Source of the DNA: Heyndrickxia acidicola
GTDB lineage: Bacteria > Bacillota > Bacilli > Bacillales > Bacillaceae_C
Assembly (NCBI RefSeq): GCF_001636425.1
Contig: NZ_KV440953.1
Location: 694,847-758,846, forward strand
Reading direction: 5' to 3'
Length of the DNA: 64,000 nt
Position 1 is the stretch's first letter. Every line of letters begins with the position of its first letter. The notes under the pieces were generated by a model that saw nothing but the letters and a program-made list of their open reading frames with translations, ran no database searches and was not told the DNA's origin. Shown in pieces: positions 17,318-26,179 of the stretch. Both the position numbers and the translations under genes were made by a program.

Positions 17318-17530
17318 ACTTTGCCCTTTGCAATGATGAACAGCTTTACCGAAGAGGGTTAACTCTAGATCCTTTTTGAAGGCTTCAGTAAAAGCTATTG
17401 GTTGGAATAGTGTTTTTCAAACACATTCTCTATTTTATTATGGCCAATCCTGCTGTTAATTTTCCATAACTTTAATTGCATGAAAGTCCATCTTTATTCG
17501 AAACATGAATAGTAAGAAAGGGTGATTGAA

Positions 17531-18367
17531 ATGCATACAATATGGAAAGGCAGTATAAGCTTTGGTTTAGTCAACATACCAATAAAGCTCCATGCAGCAA
17601 CTGAAGACAAGGATATAAAGCTGCGTTCGCTTCACAAGGAATGTCATACCCCAATTAAATATGAAAAGATATGTCCAATTTGCGAAAAGGAACTGGCTAT
17701 GGATGAGATTGTAAAGGGGTATGAGATAGCTAAAGGGAAATTCGTCATACTTGAGGATTCCGAACTTGAAGAGCTTAAAAAAGCATCAGAGGAAAAAGCA
17801 GTAGAAATCATAGATTTCATTAAAATGGAAGAAATAGATCCGATTTACTTTAATCGGAGCTACTATATGTCTCCTAATGAGGGCGGCTTAAAAGCATACG
17901 GTTTACTTAGAAAAGCCTTATTGGAGTCAAACAAGGTCGGCCTTGCTAAAATCGTTATGCGTTCAAAGGAACAGCTGGCAGTCCTTCGTGTTTTTGAGAA
18001 CACACTTGTTATGGAAACCATCCATTATCCTGACGAAGTTCGAAAGGCAGCGGATGTTCCGAATGTCCCGCTTGAAAATGAAGTGACTCAGAAAGAAATT
18101 GATACGGCCATCATGTTGATAGACCAACTCACCACGGATTTTAAACCCGAAAAGTATACAGATGACTACCGTACTCAATTAATGAATCTTATCGAATCAA
18201 AGCGCACAGGAAAAGAACTAGTTACTCCTAAAGCGAAAGACCGCACAGTGAATGTTACGGATCTTATGGCCGCGCTTCAGGCTTCGATTGACCGCACCAA
18301 ACCGGTACAAGACAAAAAACCCCCAGCTAAAAGAAAAAGATCTACTGCAGCTAAAAAGGCACAGTAA
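17531..18367 (+). CDS. ku: Ku DNA end-binding protein
   Basis: A 278-aa homodimeric ring protein that binds double-strand ends and recruits LigD. It starts MHTIWKGSISFGLVNIPIKL, the standard bacterial Ku N-terminus. The Ku core spans about 10-190 (YCP-like zinc-less HKECHTPIKYEKICPICEKEL segment, YYMSPNEGG, RVFENTLVMETIHYPDEVR). The C-terminal tail is Lys-rich (PPAKRKRSTAAKK) and suits DNA contact. ATG 17531 follows AAAGGGTGA; a GTG at 17522 is the alternative. It is divergent from ligD, so the two are probably co-regulated from the shared 213-bp region. Confidence 0.95.
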   Translation: MHTIWKGSISFGLVNIPIKLHAATEDKDIKLRSLHKECHTPIKYEKICPICEKELAMDEIVKGYEIAKGKFVILEDSELEELKKASEEKAVEIIDFIKMEEIDPIYFNRSYYMSPNEGGLKAYGLLRKALLESNKVGLAKIVMRSKEQLAVLRVFENTLVMETIHYPDEVRKAADVPNVPLENEVTQKEIDTAIMLIDQLTTDFKPEKYTDDYRTQLMNLIESKRTGKELVTPKAKDRTVNVTDLMAALQASIDRTKPVQDKKPPAKRKRSTAAKKAQ

Positions 18368-18456
18368 AGGCAAACCTTATAATTTGAATGTAAGAAAGAC
18401 ATTTCTTTTGGAATTGTCTTTTTCTTTTTCTGTGTTAGCATAAAGAGAGGGGAGGG

Positions 18457-19116
18457 ATGGAAAAATTGGAAAAACGTTCTTTATGGTACTCAATACTGCT
18501 TTTAATCATCATTATTATTTGTACGTGGGGATTTTTTGATATTGCCGATAATTTTAATTCAAGCCAAATTCATCATTTTGATAATGTAATCATTGGCTAT
18601 GTACAGGGATACATATCGGCTCCAATTACAACAGTGATGCTGTGGATTACGTTTTTGGGCTCTACAAAATGGGTTGCTATTATTACATTGCTGATGGTTA
18701 TCCTTTTATTTATTATGCGCCACAAGCTTCTCAGTATTTATTTAGCGCTTACGGTTGCTATAGGTGCCGGATTATTTAATCAGGTCTTGAAATATATTTT
18801 TAAGCGTGCCAGACCAGATATACATCGTGTCATTCAAGAGCAGGGCTACAGCTTTCCAAGCGGGCATTCCATGGGTTCGATGATATTATACGGTAGCCTG
18901 GCTTTTATCCTGTTTAAGCTGTACAAACATCTCTGGGCAAAAATCTTAGGAGCAGTAATAGCTCTCCTACTTATAATTTGTATTGGAATAAGCAGAATTT
19001 ATTTAGGGGTTCATTACCCAAGTGATGTTGTTGGGGGTTATTCTGCAGGTGCCGTTTGGGTTATCATATCAATTGTCGCTTTCATCTTTTTTGAAAAAAG
19101 GCAGAACCATAGATGA
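18457..19116 (+). CDS. PAP2-family membrane phosphatase
   Basis: A 219-aa polytopic enzyme of the phosphatidic acid phosphatase type 2 superfamily. The three motifs are intact: KYIFKRARPDIHR (KxxxxxxRP), YSFPSGHSMGSM (PSGH) and SRIYLGVHYPSDVVGGY (SRxxxxxHxxxD). Bacillus members dephosphorylate phosphatidylglycerophosphate or undecaprenyl pyrophosphate. With UppP also in the window, either substrate is possible. The start is uncertain: GAGGGGAGGG abuts ATG 18457 and would suit TTG 18466 better. It follows ku by 89 bases and may be cotranscribed. Confidence 0.9.
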   Translation: MEKLEKRSLWYSILLLIIIIICTWGFFDIADNFNSSQIHHFDNVIIGYVQGYISAPITTVMLWITFLGSTKWVAIITLLMVILLFIMRHKLLSIYLALTVAIGAGLFNQVLKYIFKRARPDIHRVIQEQGYSFPSGHSMGSMILYGSLAFILFKLYKHLWAKILGAVIALLLIICIGISRIYLGVHYPSDVVGGYSAGAVWVIISIVAFIFFEKRQNHR

Positions 19117-19283
19117 AAATTTTTTTTAGGATAGGCCGGTTAGTCTTGCGTTAATTTTTCATATCTTTAAGTCATTCGATTAATATCCTCGAGAGAGGAA
19201 TTAGAGAATGATTGATGATCAAAGGAAGAGTCAGTTTATACTTGGCTCATCTTTTTTCTTGTTGGGATTGTTAATGGACACTA

Positions 19284-19391
19284 TTGCTTTTTAGTTCATT
19301 TTACAGTAAAGAAAGGAACCCTCCAGCTATGTTGAAAGGCGTGTGAAACGACCGTTTCACACGAATGAGCTAAAAAACGAGCAGTTAACAA
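19284..19391. repeat. Palindromic intergenic repeat, 'AGCTCATT' family, long copy
   Basis: The left arm TTGCTTTTTAGTTCATT and right arm AATGAGCTAAAAAACGAGCA enclose a second perfect hairpin, CGTGTGAAACG with CGTTTCACACG. This is the best-preserved long form, about 108 bp. The right end continues as GTTAACAACA, shared with the copy near 38012. No ORF. Confidence 0.88.
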
Positions 19392-19610
19392 CATTAAATT
19401 TAACACAGCCCTGTTTTTTACTGTTCCTGTATTTATTTAACTATTTTCATTCTTGTCATAATTGTGTAGACAATATTAGTCAAAAACCTTGATTTTTTTC
19501 CTTAATTTAATTAAAATACAGATAAAGCAATATAAAGCGTTTGCAATAACTTGATAAATGAAAAAATGAGTTATGCAATCTACTATATTTATTTCTTCCT
19601 GAGTGACAGG

Positions 19611-19690
19611 AAAAGGAGGAATCGTTCACATATTATAAAGAGTCTCTACTCCTATGTGGATGCTCTCTATAATATGTGAATTTTTATTTA
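19611..19690 (+). promoter_or_regulatory. Structured leader upstream of the cold-shock gene
   Basis: AAAAGGAGGA (19611-19620) without a following start codon is followed by a perfect 13-bp stem, TTCACATATTATA (19625-19637) with TATAATATGTGAA (19668-19680), then TTTTTATTT. The loop contains ACTCCTA, complementary to the orphan AGGAG. It looks like an attenuator or temperature-responsive leader; whether it is an upstream terminator or part of the csp mRNA is not decided. Confidence 0.55.
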
Positions 19691-19740
19691 CTCAGTAGAT
19701 ATTAGTTCCATATTAAAAAATTTTTGGAGGTTGTCTATTC

Positions 19741-19941
19741 ATGACTCAAGGTACAGTTAAATGGTTTAACAGCGAAAAAGGCTTTGGCTTTATTGAAGTC
19801 GAAGGTGGAAATGATGTGTTTGTACACTATAGCTCCATTACTGGAGAAGGGTACAAAACACTTGAAGAAGGCCAACGCGTGGAATTTAATATTGTTGAAG
19901 GCCAACGCGGACCTCAAGCGGACAATGTAGTAAAACTTTAA
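19741..19941 (+). CDS. Cold-shock protein, CspB/CspC/CspD type
   Basis: A 66-aa single OB-fold (CSD) protein that binds single-stranded RNA and DNA and acts as an RNA chaperone. RNP1 is KGFGFIEV and RNP2 VFVHY; the full length is typical. TTGGAGG lies about ten bases before the ATG. The long structured 5' region is in keeping with csp genes, which are controlled after transcription. A strong terminator follows. Which B. subtilis paralogue it matches cannot be settled. Confidence 0.96.
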   Translation: MTQGTVKWFNSEKGFGFIEVEGGNDVFVHYSSITGEGYKTLEEGQRVEFNIVEGQRGPQADNVVKL

Positions 19942-19951
19942 TTATTTGATG

Positions 19952-19983
19952 TAAAGCTGCCCTTTAAAAAGGCAGCTTTTTTG
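19952..19983 (+). terminator. Intrinsic terminator of the cold-shock gene
   Basis: AAAGCTGCC pairs with GGCAGCTTT and the 3' arm continues into a T6 tract. Confidence 0.92.
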
Positions 19984-20169
19984 TGCATAATTTAAACAAG
20001 TTTTAATGGATCTATGGTAATATTAAATAGGTTCTCTAACTGGTAAACATTTCTGGACTGTCCGATTTATATTTTTTTCTTAATCGTATTTAATCGTATT
20101 ATAATTAGGATATGTGGAAACATAAAATTATATTTCTTCTGTTTTATGGATATAATGGTTTAAAGCTAA

Positions 20170-20300
20170 AACCTGTTCGGGGAGATAAGGATAGTCGCTT
20201 GGAGTTATCTTGAGGAGATACATAGCAGGCAGGAATATACATATTATGCAAGGACGGGTTGACAACCTGAGTCTTTCGTGTGAAACTTGATTTTTCACCG
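20170..20300 (+). promoter_or_regulatory. Structured region upstream of ltaS
   Basis: AGATAA (20183-20188) pairs with TTATCT (20205-20210), nested in ACCTG (20171-20175) with CAGG (20226-20229 or 20230-20233). Then GGTTGACAACC (20257-20267) is an 11-base palindrome, and GTGTGAAAC…TTTTTCAC follows. This could be a folded 5' leader or operators. It matches no riboswitch consensus I know. Confidence 0.35.
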
Positions 20301-20408
20301 TAAAGTATTAAAATGGTTCAGTATGTATCAGATCTTCGAATTTATTTATAACTAGAAGCGAACAACTTGAAACCTTAGCGTCTTTTATGACGAATAGGAG
20401 GCAGTACT

Positions 20409-22421
20409 ATGAAAGACATTTTTTTTAAGATTCAAAGTTTGCTAAATAAGAAGCTGTCGTTCTTCTTTTTAGCAGTTATACTGTTTTGGCTAAAGACCTA
20501 TGCCGTCTATTTGGCAGAATTTAATCTTGGCATTACGGATATTGTACAGACTTTTCTCTTATTCGTAAATCCAATCAGCTCGGCATTATTCTTTCTGGGG
20601 ATTGCGCTTCTATTTAAAGGGAGAAAGCGTACGGTTGCTATTATAGTCATTAATTTATTTTTATCCATTATTCTTTACGCAAATGTATGTTATTATCGTT
20701 TTTTTAACGATTTTATTACATTGCCGGTTCTTGCACAATCCAAGAACTATGGAGATGTTGGCGGCAGTGCAGTAGCATTAATGAAACCATACGACATATT
20801 ATACTTTTTAGATACCATTATCCTTTTGGTTTTATTGATATTTAAAAAAGTTGAAAATTATACTGGGAAACTGAATCGTCGTATGATTACTGGAGTTTTT
20901 GCTGCAGCTATTTCTATTTTTATCGTTAATTTAGGCATTGCCGAAATTAATCGTCCAGAGCTTTTATCAAGAACGTTTGACCGTAACTACATTGTAAAGT
21001 ATCTAGGGCTGTACAACTATACAATTTATGATGCTGCTCAGACGACAATGACGTCCGCTCAAAGGGCTTTTGCGGACAGCAGCGATATTGTAGATGTGCA
21101 AAATTATTTGAAAGCAAATAAGACCGATCCAAATCCCAAATTGTTCGGAAAAGCAAAAGGAATGAATGTGATTTTTGTATCAATGGAATCCTTTCAAAAC
21201 TTTGTGATAAACCAAAAAATAGGGGGACAAGAGGTAACTCCTTTTTTAAATAAATTGACTCATGACCCAAATACATTTTATTTTGATAACTTTTTCCATC
21301 AGACCGGACAGGGTAAAACATCTGATGCTGAATTCATGATGGAAAATGGCTTGTTTCCATTATCAAACGGTGCTGTTTTCACTTTGAAAGCGATGAATAC
21401 GTACCAGGCGACTCCTGCCATACTCAATACAAAGGGATATTCCTCTGCTGTATTTCATGGGAATTATAAAACATTCTGGAATCGGGATGAAATGTACAAA
21501 TCGCTTGGATACGACCGTTTCTTTGATGCAAGCTACTTTGATATGAGCACAAAAAATACGATTAATTATGGCATGGAAGATAAGCCATTCTTCAAAGAGG
21601 CTATGCCTTATTTAAAAAACTTCCCTCAGCCATTCTATACAAAATTCATTACACTTTCGAATCATTTTCCGTTTGAATTAAGGGATAAATCATCTTTCCC
21701 TTCTGCCAATACAGGTGATTCAATTGTTGATAATTATTTCAAAACTGCCAACTATATGGATCAGTCTTTGGAACAATTCTTTACGTATTTAAAGCAATCA
21801 GGCTTGTATGACCATACCGTCATTGTCATGTATGGTGACCATTATGGTTTATCTGACAGCCATGATGCTGCTTTGGCAAAGGTATTGGGCAAGAAAACCA
21901 TTAGTCCTTTTGATAGTGCACAGCTCCAGCGTGTACCATTATTCATTCATGTTCCTGGAGTAAAGGGAAAAATTGAACATACCTATGGCGGAGAAGTGGA
22001 CGTACGTTCTACAATCTTACATTTACTTGGAATAGATACGAAGAATTACATCGACTTTGGCTCCGATTTATTATCAAAAGATCATGACCAGGTTGTACCT
22101 TTTAGGAATGGTGACTATGTTTCACCGAATTATACACAGGTAAAAGGAATTTGCTATAGTAATTCGACCGGAGCCAGTGTGGATCCGAATCAATGTTTGA
22201 AAAATGACAACATTATCAAAACAAAGCTTAATATGTCTGATAAAGTTGTAAACGATGACTTGCTTCGTTTTTATACGCCGCCGGGATTCACTCCGATAAA
22301 CCGGGAAGATTATGATTACACTTCTGATCAAAGGATAAATCCTGTGCCAGGACAAATAAATTCTAAAAAAACAATAGTTCCTAATAAAAACAATTCGCCA
22401 CATTCGACTACAAAAAAATAA
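20409..22421 (+). CDS. ltaS: Lipoteichoic acid synthase
   Basis: A 670-aa polyglycerolphosphate polymerase: five N-terminal membrane helices (to about residue 180), then an extracellular sulfatase-fold domain. Catalytic Thr304 in TGQGKTSDAE, the metal-binding Glu260 in VSMES, and MYGDHYGL plus SNHFPFEL later are all present. SAQRAFA at 216-222 is a plausible signal-peptidase site between membrane and catalytic parts, as in staphylococcal LtaS. A TAGGAGG site precedes the ATG. The C-terminal tail is Asn/Lys-rich. It transfers glycerol phosphate from phosphatidylglycerol to growing LTA. Bacillus species carry several paralogues and I cannot say which one this is. Confidence 0.94.
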   Translation: MKDIFFKIQSLLNKKLSFFFLAVILFWLKTYAVYLAEFNLGITDIVQTFLLFVNPISSALFFLGIALLFKGRKRTVAIIVINLFLSIILYANVCYYRFFNDFITLPVLAQSKNYGDVGGSAVALMKPYDILYFLDTIILLVLLIFKKVENYTGKLNRRMITGVFAAAISIFIVNLGIAEINRPELLSRTFDRNYIVKYLGLYNYTIYDAAQTTMTSAQRAFADSSDIVDVQNYLKANKTDPNPKLFGKAKGMNVIFVSMESFQNFVINQKIGGQEVTPFLNKLTHDPNTFYFDNFFHQTGQGKTSDAEFMMENGLFPLSNGAVFTLKAMNTYQATPAILNTKGYSSAVFHGNYKTFWNRDEMYKSLGYDRFFDASYFDMSTKNTINYGMEDKPFFKEAMPYLKNFPQPFYTKFITLSNHFPFELRDKSSFPSANTGDSIVDNYFKTANYMDQSLEQFFTYLKQSGLYDHTVIVMYGDHYGLSDSHDAALAKVLGKKTISPFDSAQLQRVPLFIHVPGVKGKIEHTYGGEVDVRSTILHLLGIDTKNYIDFGSDLLSKDHDQVVPFRNGDYVSPNYTQVKGICYSNSTGASVDPNQCLKNDNIIKTKLNMSDKVVNDDLLRFYTPPGFTPINREDYDYTSDQRINPVPGQINSKKTIVPNKNNSPHSTTKK

Positions 22422-22424
22422 GTT

Positions 22425-22453
22425 AAAGCAGCTGCACTGGCAGCTGCTTTTTT
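22425..22453 (+). terminator. Intrinsic terminator of ltaS
   Basis: AAAGCAGCTGC pairs with GCAGCTGCTTT around ACTG, and runs into T6. Confidence 0.92.
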
Positions 22454-22583
22454 GAATTTAGTACATGAATAAAAATATATAAATCGAATCCCTTTTCCCA
22501 AGATTTTAGAGGGTAATGGGAGGTTCGAGAGTTTAAGGATAAACCATAAAGCAAAACATAGGACAAGAAAGGGGGGATCCATC

Positions 22584-22754
22584 GTGGGTAAAAACAAACG
22601 AAAGATAAGGCAGGAAAGTTTAAACAGTTTATGGAATCCAACTCAGGAAGGGCACTTCATGGATGATTTGGAGGAAGTTGAAAGGCTTGGTCATCAAGGT
22701 GAAAAGTCAAACCATTCATTATCTAGCAATACACAGCAAAAGACTGAACGATAA
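22584..22754 (+). CDS. Small 56-aa hydrophilic protein, unknown
   Basis: A GTG-initiated ORF (MGKNKRKIRQESLN…) with a strong AAGGGGGG site about seven bases upstream and a terminator overlapping the stop, so it is very likely translated. It is basic at the N-terminus, acidic in the middle (MDDLEEVERLG), and Ser/Asn/Gln-rich at the end, with no membrane segment. The composition resembles small spore or regulatory peptides of Bacillus, but I do not recognise the family. Confidence 0.7.
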   Translation: MGKNKRKIRQESLNSLWNPTQEGHFMDDLEEVERLGHQGEKSNHSLSSNTQQKTER

Positions 22755-22770
22755 AAGTTCAGTCTTTTAG
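22739..22770 (+). terminator. Intrinsic terminator of the 56-aa gene
   Basis: AAAGACTGAAC pairs with GTTCAGTCTTT around GATAAAA; the stop codon TAA lies in the loop. Confidence 0.9.
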
Positions 22771-22909
22771 GTTAAAAGCTGGTGGTAGATAACGACTTGG
22801 ACTAGTAACGAGTAAGCATGGAAATAAATTTATTGTGCTGCATTTATTTATTCTTATAAACGTATAATTAACTGAATTAGGCAAAAATGAAGATAATACA
22901 AATTTATTA

Positions 22910-22938
22910 TTGACTGAATTGACAGAAGGATATAAAAT
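22910..22938 (+). promoter_or_regulatory. Sigma-A promoter of the cys operon
   Basis: TTGACT (22910-22915), a 17-bp spacer and TAAAAT (22933-22938), each five of six to consensus, placing the start of transcription just before the S-box aptamer. Confidence 0.65.
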
Positions 22939-22962
22939 ATCAACAAGTTGAATAAAATATAT

Positions 22963-23127
22963 ACCTTATCTAGAGAGGTGGAGGGATAGGCCCTGCGAAA
23001 CCTCGGCAACAGATTCTTGTTGAAAACTGTGCCAATTCCTACAGGTTTTCCTGAGAGATAAGCGGATGAAAATCACTGTTAAAATGTGGATGACGTCTTC
23101 TTACTGTTGGGTGAGAAGACGTTTTTA
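22963..23127 (+). promoter_or_regulatory. SAM-I (S-box) riboswitch with terminator
   Basis: The aptamer hallmarks appear in order: CTTATCTAGAGAGGTGGAGGGA (P1 and kink-turn start), GGCCCTGCGAAACCTCGGCAACAG, GTGCCAATTCC and the closing GAGAGATAAG. A terminator follows, GACGTCTTCT with AGAAGACGTTTTTATTT (23092-23127). SAM binding stabilises the terminator, so the sulfate assimilation operon is shut off when SAM is plentiful, as in B. subtilis cysH. Confidence 0.96.
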
Positions 23128-23174
23128 TTTATCAAAATCCTAGTAAACAAATATGAAAGAGAGGTTAAAATGCA

Positions 23175-23912
23175 TTGAGAAATGAACAAGCGTTAACTTA
23201 TGACAGGTTTCTTGAAGACCCCTTCCAAGAGTTGGAACCGACAGATGCTACAAAAGGAGCCTTAAGGGTTTTAAACTGGGCTTATAAGGAATTTGGTGAA
23301 TCCATTATTTATTCATGCAGTTTTGGTGCTGAAGGGATGGTTCTGATTGATCTTATTTCAAAGGTAAAGAAAGATGCCAAAATTGTATTCCTGGATACAG
23401 ATGTACATTTTTCAGAAACCTATGCCCTAATTGAAAAGGTGAAAGGAAAGTACCCAGAGCTCAATATCCAGTTAAAAAAACCTCATTTGACTCTCGATCA
23501 GCAAGCCCAGCAGTATGGTTCTGCTTTATGGCTTAGGGATCCTGATCAATGCTGTAACATTCGTAAGATTAAACCGTTGGAAGAAACCCTGCAGGGCGCT
23601 GCCGCTTGGATTTCGGGACTAAGAAGAGATCAATCCGTTAGCAGAGGCAAAACGAATTTTGTAAATAAGGATGAACGTTTTCACTCTATCAAGGTATGTC
23701 CTTTGATTCATTGGTCATGGGGTGATGTATGGAAATATATCCGAGAAAACAACTTGCCTTACAATGAATTGCATGATAACGGCTATCCAAGTATCGGCTG
23801 TTTTCCATGCACTCGTGCAGTGAGTTCCGGTGAAAATACCCGTGAAGGAAGATGGGCTGGGATTGGCAAAACGGAATGCGGCTTACATACAGCACCTATT
23901 GAGGGACAATAA
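23175..23912 (+). CDS. cysH: Adenylylsulfate reductase (thioredoxin-dependent)
   Basis: A 245-aa cytoplasmic enzyme reducing APS (or PAPS) to sulfite. It has the PP-loop segment YSCSFGAEGMVLIDL, two pairs of Fe-S cysteines (QCCNIRK and GCFPCTR) and the C-terminal catalytic ECGLH. The [4Fe-4S] cysteines mark the assimilatory APS-reductase type. TTG at 23175 is the only start that keeps the full N-terminus. AGAGG is placed for it and also for an ATG at 23170 that opens a two-codon frame ending TGA over the TTG, which could restrain initiation. First gene of the S-box operon. Confidence 0.94.
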   Translation: MRNEQALTYDRFLEDPFQELEPTDATKGALRVLNWAYKEFGESIIYSCSFGAEGMVLIDLISKVKKDAKIVFLDTDVHFSETYALIEKVKGKYPELNIQLKKPHLTLDQQAQQYGSALWLRDPDQCCNIRKIKPLEETLQGAAAWISGLRRDQSVSRGKTNFVNKDERFHSIKVCPLIHWSWGDVWKYIRENNLPYNELHDNGYPSIGCFPCTRAVSSGENTREGRWAGIGKTECGLHTAPIEGQ

Positions 23913-23913
23913 A

Positions 23914-24987
23914 ATGCTTGTGGTGATATTGTCTTTCGTGATGGCTTACTTCTTTGCTTATAACATTGGAGCAAGCGGCTCTGCAGCCTCTATGAGTGTA
24001 TCCTATGGTTCTGGGGTGATTAAGCGGAAGATGATTGCTCTGCTTGTATGTTCTCTTGCACTGTTTGCGGGAGCGATTTTTGGCAGCGGTGCGGTTGTAA
24101 AAACGCTGAGCAAGTCTATCATTCCGGAGAAAGTTATTACACCGGAAGTTGTTTTAATCATCTTAATTTCTTCAGCTGGAACCCTATTTATCGCAAACCT
24201 GTTAAGTATCCCTCTGTCAACCAGTGAAGTAACAGTAGGGGCAATTGTGGGTGCGGGACTGGCGTTTCAATCTCTTCACGCAGAAAAGCTATTGACGATT
24301 GTTTTTTTCTGGATTGCAGTACCTGTTTCAGCAATGCTTGTCACATACTTACTTGTAAAAGGCGGGAGGTTTATAAATATCCCAAAGGAAGTCAATCCAA
24401 AGTGGAGAAGAGCTGGTTCTATTCTTTTAATACTGGCTGGGAGCCTTGAAGCATATGCAGCAGGAATGAATAATGTCGGAAATGCGATTGGTCCTTTAGT
24501 TGGGGCAGGCCTTGTACCGATTAAAACAGGGATTTTTACAGGAGCCATCTTTATGGTCTTAGGAGTATTATCTCTTGGAGGTCGTGTGATTGAAACCAGC
24601 GCCAAAAAAATTGTCAAGATATCAGTCCCTAATGGAATTGCCATTTCAGGTGTTTCAGGCATTATGGTCACATTTGCTTCACTCTATGGTTTGCCTATTC
24701 CGATTACACAGGTCACCACATCAGCTATAGCAGGAGTAAGTGCTGCTAAAAATGGAAAGGAGATTTGGAAGCAGCCCATTGTGTTTTTAATTGTAAGAAT
24801 CTGGGTCGTATCTCCAGTATTATCGATGGTTACTGCATATTTTCTGATACAGCTTTGTTTACGGCATAATTTTTATACAACAGTTGTTGTCCTATCCGTT
24901 ATCCTGGCTACTCTATTCACAGCAAGCCTTGCAAAAACCGGTTCAAAGCAATTGAAAAGCGATATGAAAAAAAGGGAGGCATTATAA
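23914..24987 (+). CDS. cysP: Sulfate permease CysP (PiT family)
   Basis: A 357-aa polytopic membrane protein of the inorganic phosphate transporter family that in Bacillus imports sulfate. It has the two PiT repeats: FAYNIGASGSAASMSVSYGSG near the N-terminus and AAGMNNVGNAIGPLVGAG in the second half. ATG 23914 is one base after the cysH stop and has GAGGG upstream; a longer frame from 23830 lies inside cysH and is rejected. Its stop abuts the sat start. The context fixes sulfate rather than phosphate as substrate. Confidence 0.93.
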   Translation: MLVVILSFVMAYFFAYNIGASGSAASMSVSYGSGVIKRKMIALLVCSLALFAGAIFGSGAVVKTLSKSIIPEKVITPEVVLIILISSAGTLFIANLLSIPLSTSEVTVGAIVGAGLAFQSLHAEKLLTIVFFWIAVPVSAMLVTYLLVKGGRFINIPKEVNPKWRRAGSILLILAGSLEAYAAGMNNVGNAIGPLVGAGLVPIKTGIFTGAIFMVLGVLSLGGRVIETSAKKIVKISVPNGIAISGVSGIMVTFASLYGLPIPITQVTTSAIAGVSAAKNGKEIWKQPIVFLIVRIWVVSPVLSMVTAYFLIQLCLRHNFYTTVVVLSVILATLFTASLAKTGSKQLKSDMKKREAL

Positions 24988-26145
24988 ATGACATTTATCA
25001 AACCACATGGCGGAAAATTAGTTAACCAGATTGCAGAGGAAAGCTACAGTCCATTCGCACAGCATGACATTGAGCTTGATTCAATGGCTTTAAGTGACTT
25101 GGAGCTAATTTCAAATGGAGCCTACAGCCCATTAAAGGGATTTATGAACAAGGATGACTACGAGGCTGTAGTTGAGTCGATGCACTTAGCATCAGGGCTT
25201 GCTTGGAGTATTCCTGTCACCCTTCCTGTTGCAGAAGGAAAAGCCAGGGCTTTAAAGCCGGGTGATACCGCTGTTTTGAAAAAGGATGGAATTATCTATG
25301 GCTATATCGAAATAAATGAGGTGTATAAACCGGATAAAGAAAAAGAGGCAGCCAACGTTTATTTAACTTCAGATATAGCCCATCCAGGCGTAAGAAAACT
25401 ATTCAGCAGGCATGAATATTATGCAGGCGGCGAAGTGAAGCTTGTAAGGCGTCCTGAGAGGGACCATAGCAATGAATTTTTTCTTGATCCCAAAGAAACA
25501 AGGGCCAAATTTGCAGAAAAGGGATGGAAAACGGTTGTAGGATTTCAAACAAGGAATCCCGTACATCGTGCTCACGAATATATCCAAAAATCAGCACTTG
25601 AGATTGTTGATGGACTATTTTTAAATCCTCTTGTTGGCGAAACCAAAAGTGATGACATTTCGGGTGATGTCCGAATGGAAAGCTACCAGGTTCTGCTTAA
25701 AAACTATTATCCCGAAGACAGAGTATTCTTATCGGTATTTAATGCAGCTATGCGCTATGCCGGCCCTCGGGAAGCCATTTTCCATGCTCTTGTACGCAAA
25801 AATTTTGGATGCACTCATTTTATAGTAGGCCGGGACCATGCGGGTGTTGGAAGCTATTATGGCACGTATGATGCCCAAAAAATCTTTAGCCGTTTTAAAG
25901 AAAGTGAATTGGAAATTAAGCCACTGTTCTTTGAACACAGCTTTTATTGTGAAGCATGCGGAGGGATGGCATCTCACAAAACATGTCCTCACAGCAGTGA
26001 ACACCATGTTATTCTTTCGGGTACAAAGGTGCGTGAGTTGTTAAGAAGCGGAAAAAGGCCTCCGGCTACCTTTAGCAGACCAGAGGTGGTCGATGTATTA
26101 ATCTCAGGGCTTAAGAAACATGAAGAGGAATTATTAAAAAAATAA
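24988..26145 (+). CDS. sat: Sulfate adenylyltransferase
   Basis: A 385-aa ATP sulfurylase making APS from sulfate and ATP. Motifs: [16 protein letters not shown] (the QxRNPxHxxH active site), [17 protein letters not shown], and the C-terminal [12 protein letters not shown] zinc-type cysteines with [13 protein letters not shown]. Length is standard for the dissimilatory-like Sat of Bacillus. It starts at the base after the cysP stop, with AAAGGGAGG in the end of cysP as its binding site. Acts upstream of CysC and CysH. Confidence 0.96.
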   Translation: MTFIKPHGGKLVNQIAEESYSPFAQHDIELDSMALSDLELISNGAYSPLKGFMNKDDYEAVVESMHLASGLAWSIPVTLPVAEGKARALKPGDTAVLKKDGIIYGYIEINEVYKPDKEKEAANVYLTSDIAHPGVRKLFSRHEYYAGGEVKLVRRPERDHSNEFFLDPKETRAKFAEKGWKTVVGFQTRNPVHRAHEYIQKSALEIVDGLFLNPLVGETKSDDISGDVRMESYQVLLKNYYPEDRVFLSVFNAAMRYAGPREAIFHALVRKNFGCTHFIVGRDHAGVGSYYGTYDAQKIFSRFKESELEIKPLFFEHSFYCEACGGMASHKTCPHSSEHHVILSGTKVRELLRSGKRPPATFSRPEVVDVLISGLKKHEEELLKK

Positions 26146-26179
26146 TAGGATGCAATTTGGAGTATTGGAGGAATAAAAC

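Noticed and set aside
17318-17530. SigG promoters for ligD and ku
   Set aside because: Several near matches to the -35 or -10 exist, but none pairs both elements at correct spacing.
20282-20305. SigM/SigW promoter of ltaS (TGAAAC…CGTA)
   Set aside because: The spacing is 12 bp instead of about 16, and the TGAAAC lies in a hairpin core shared with the palindromic repeats.
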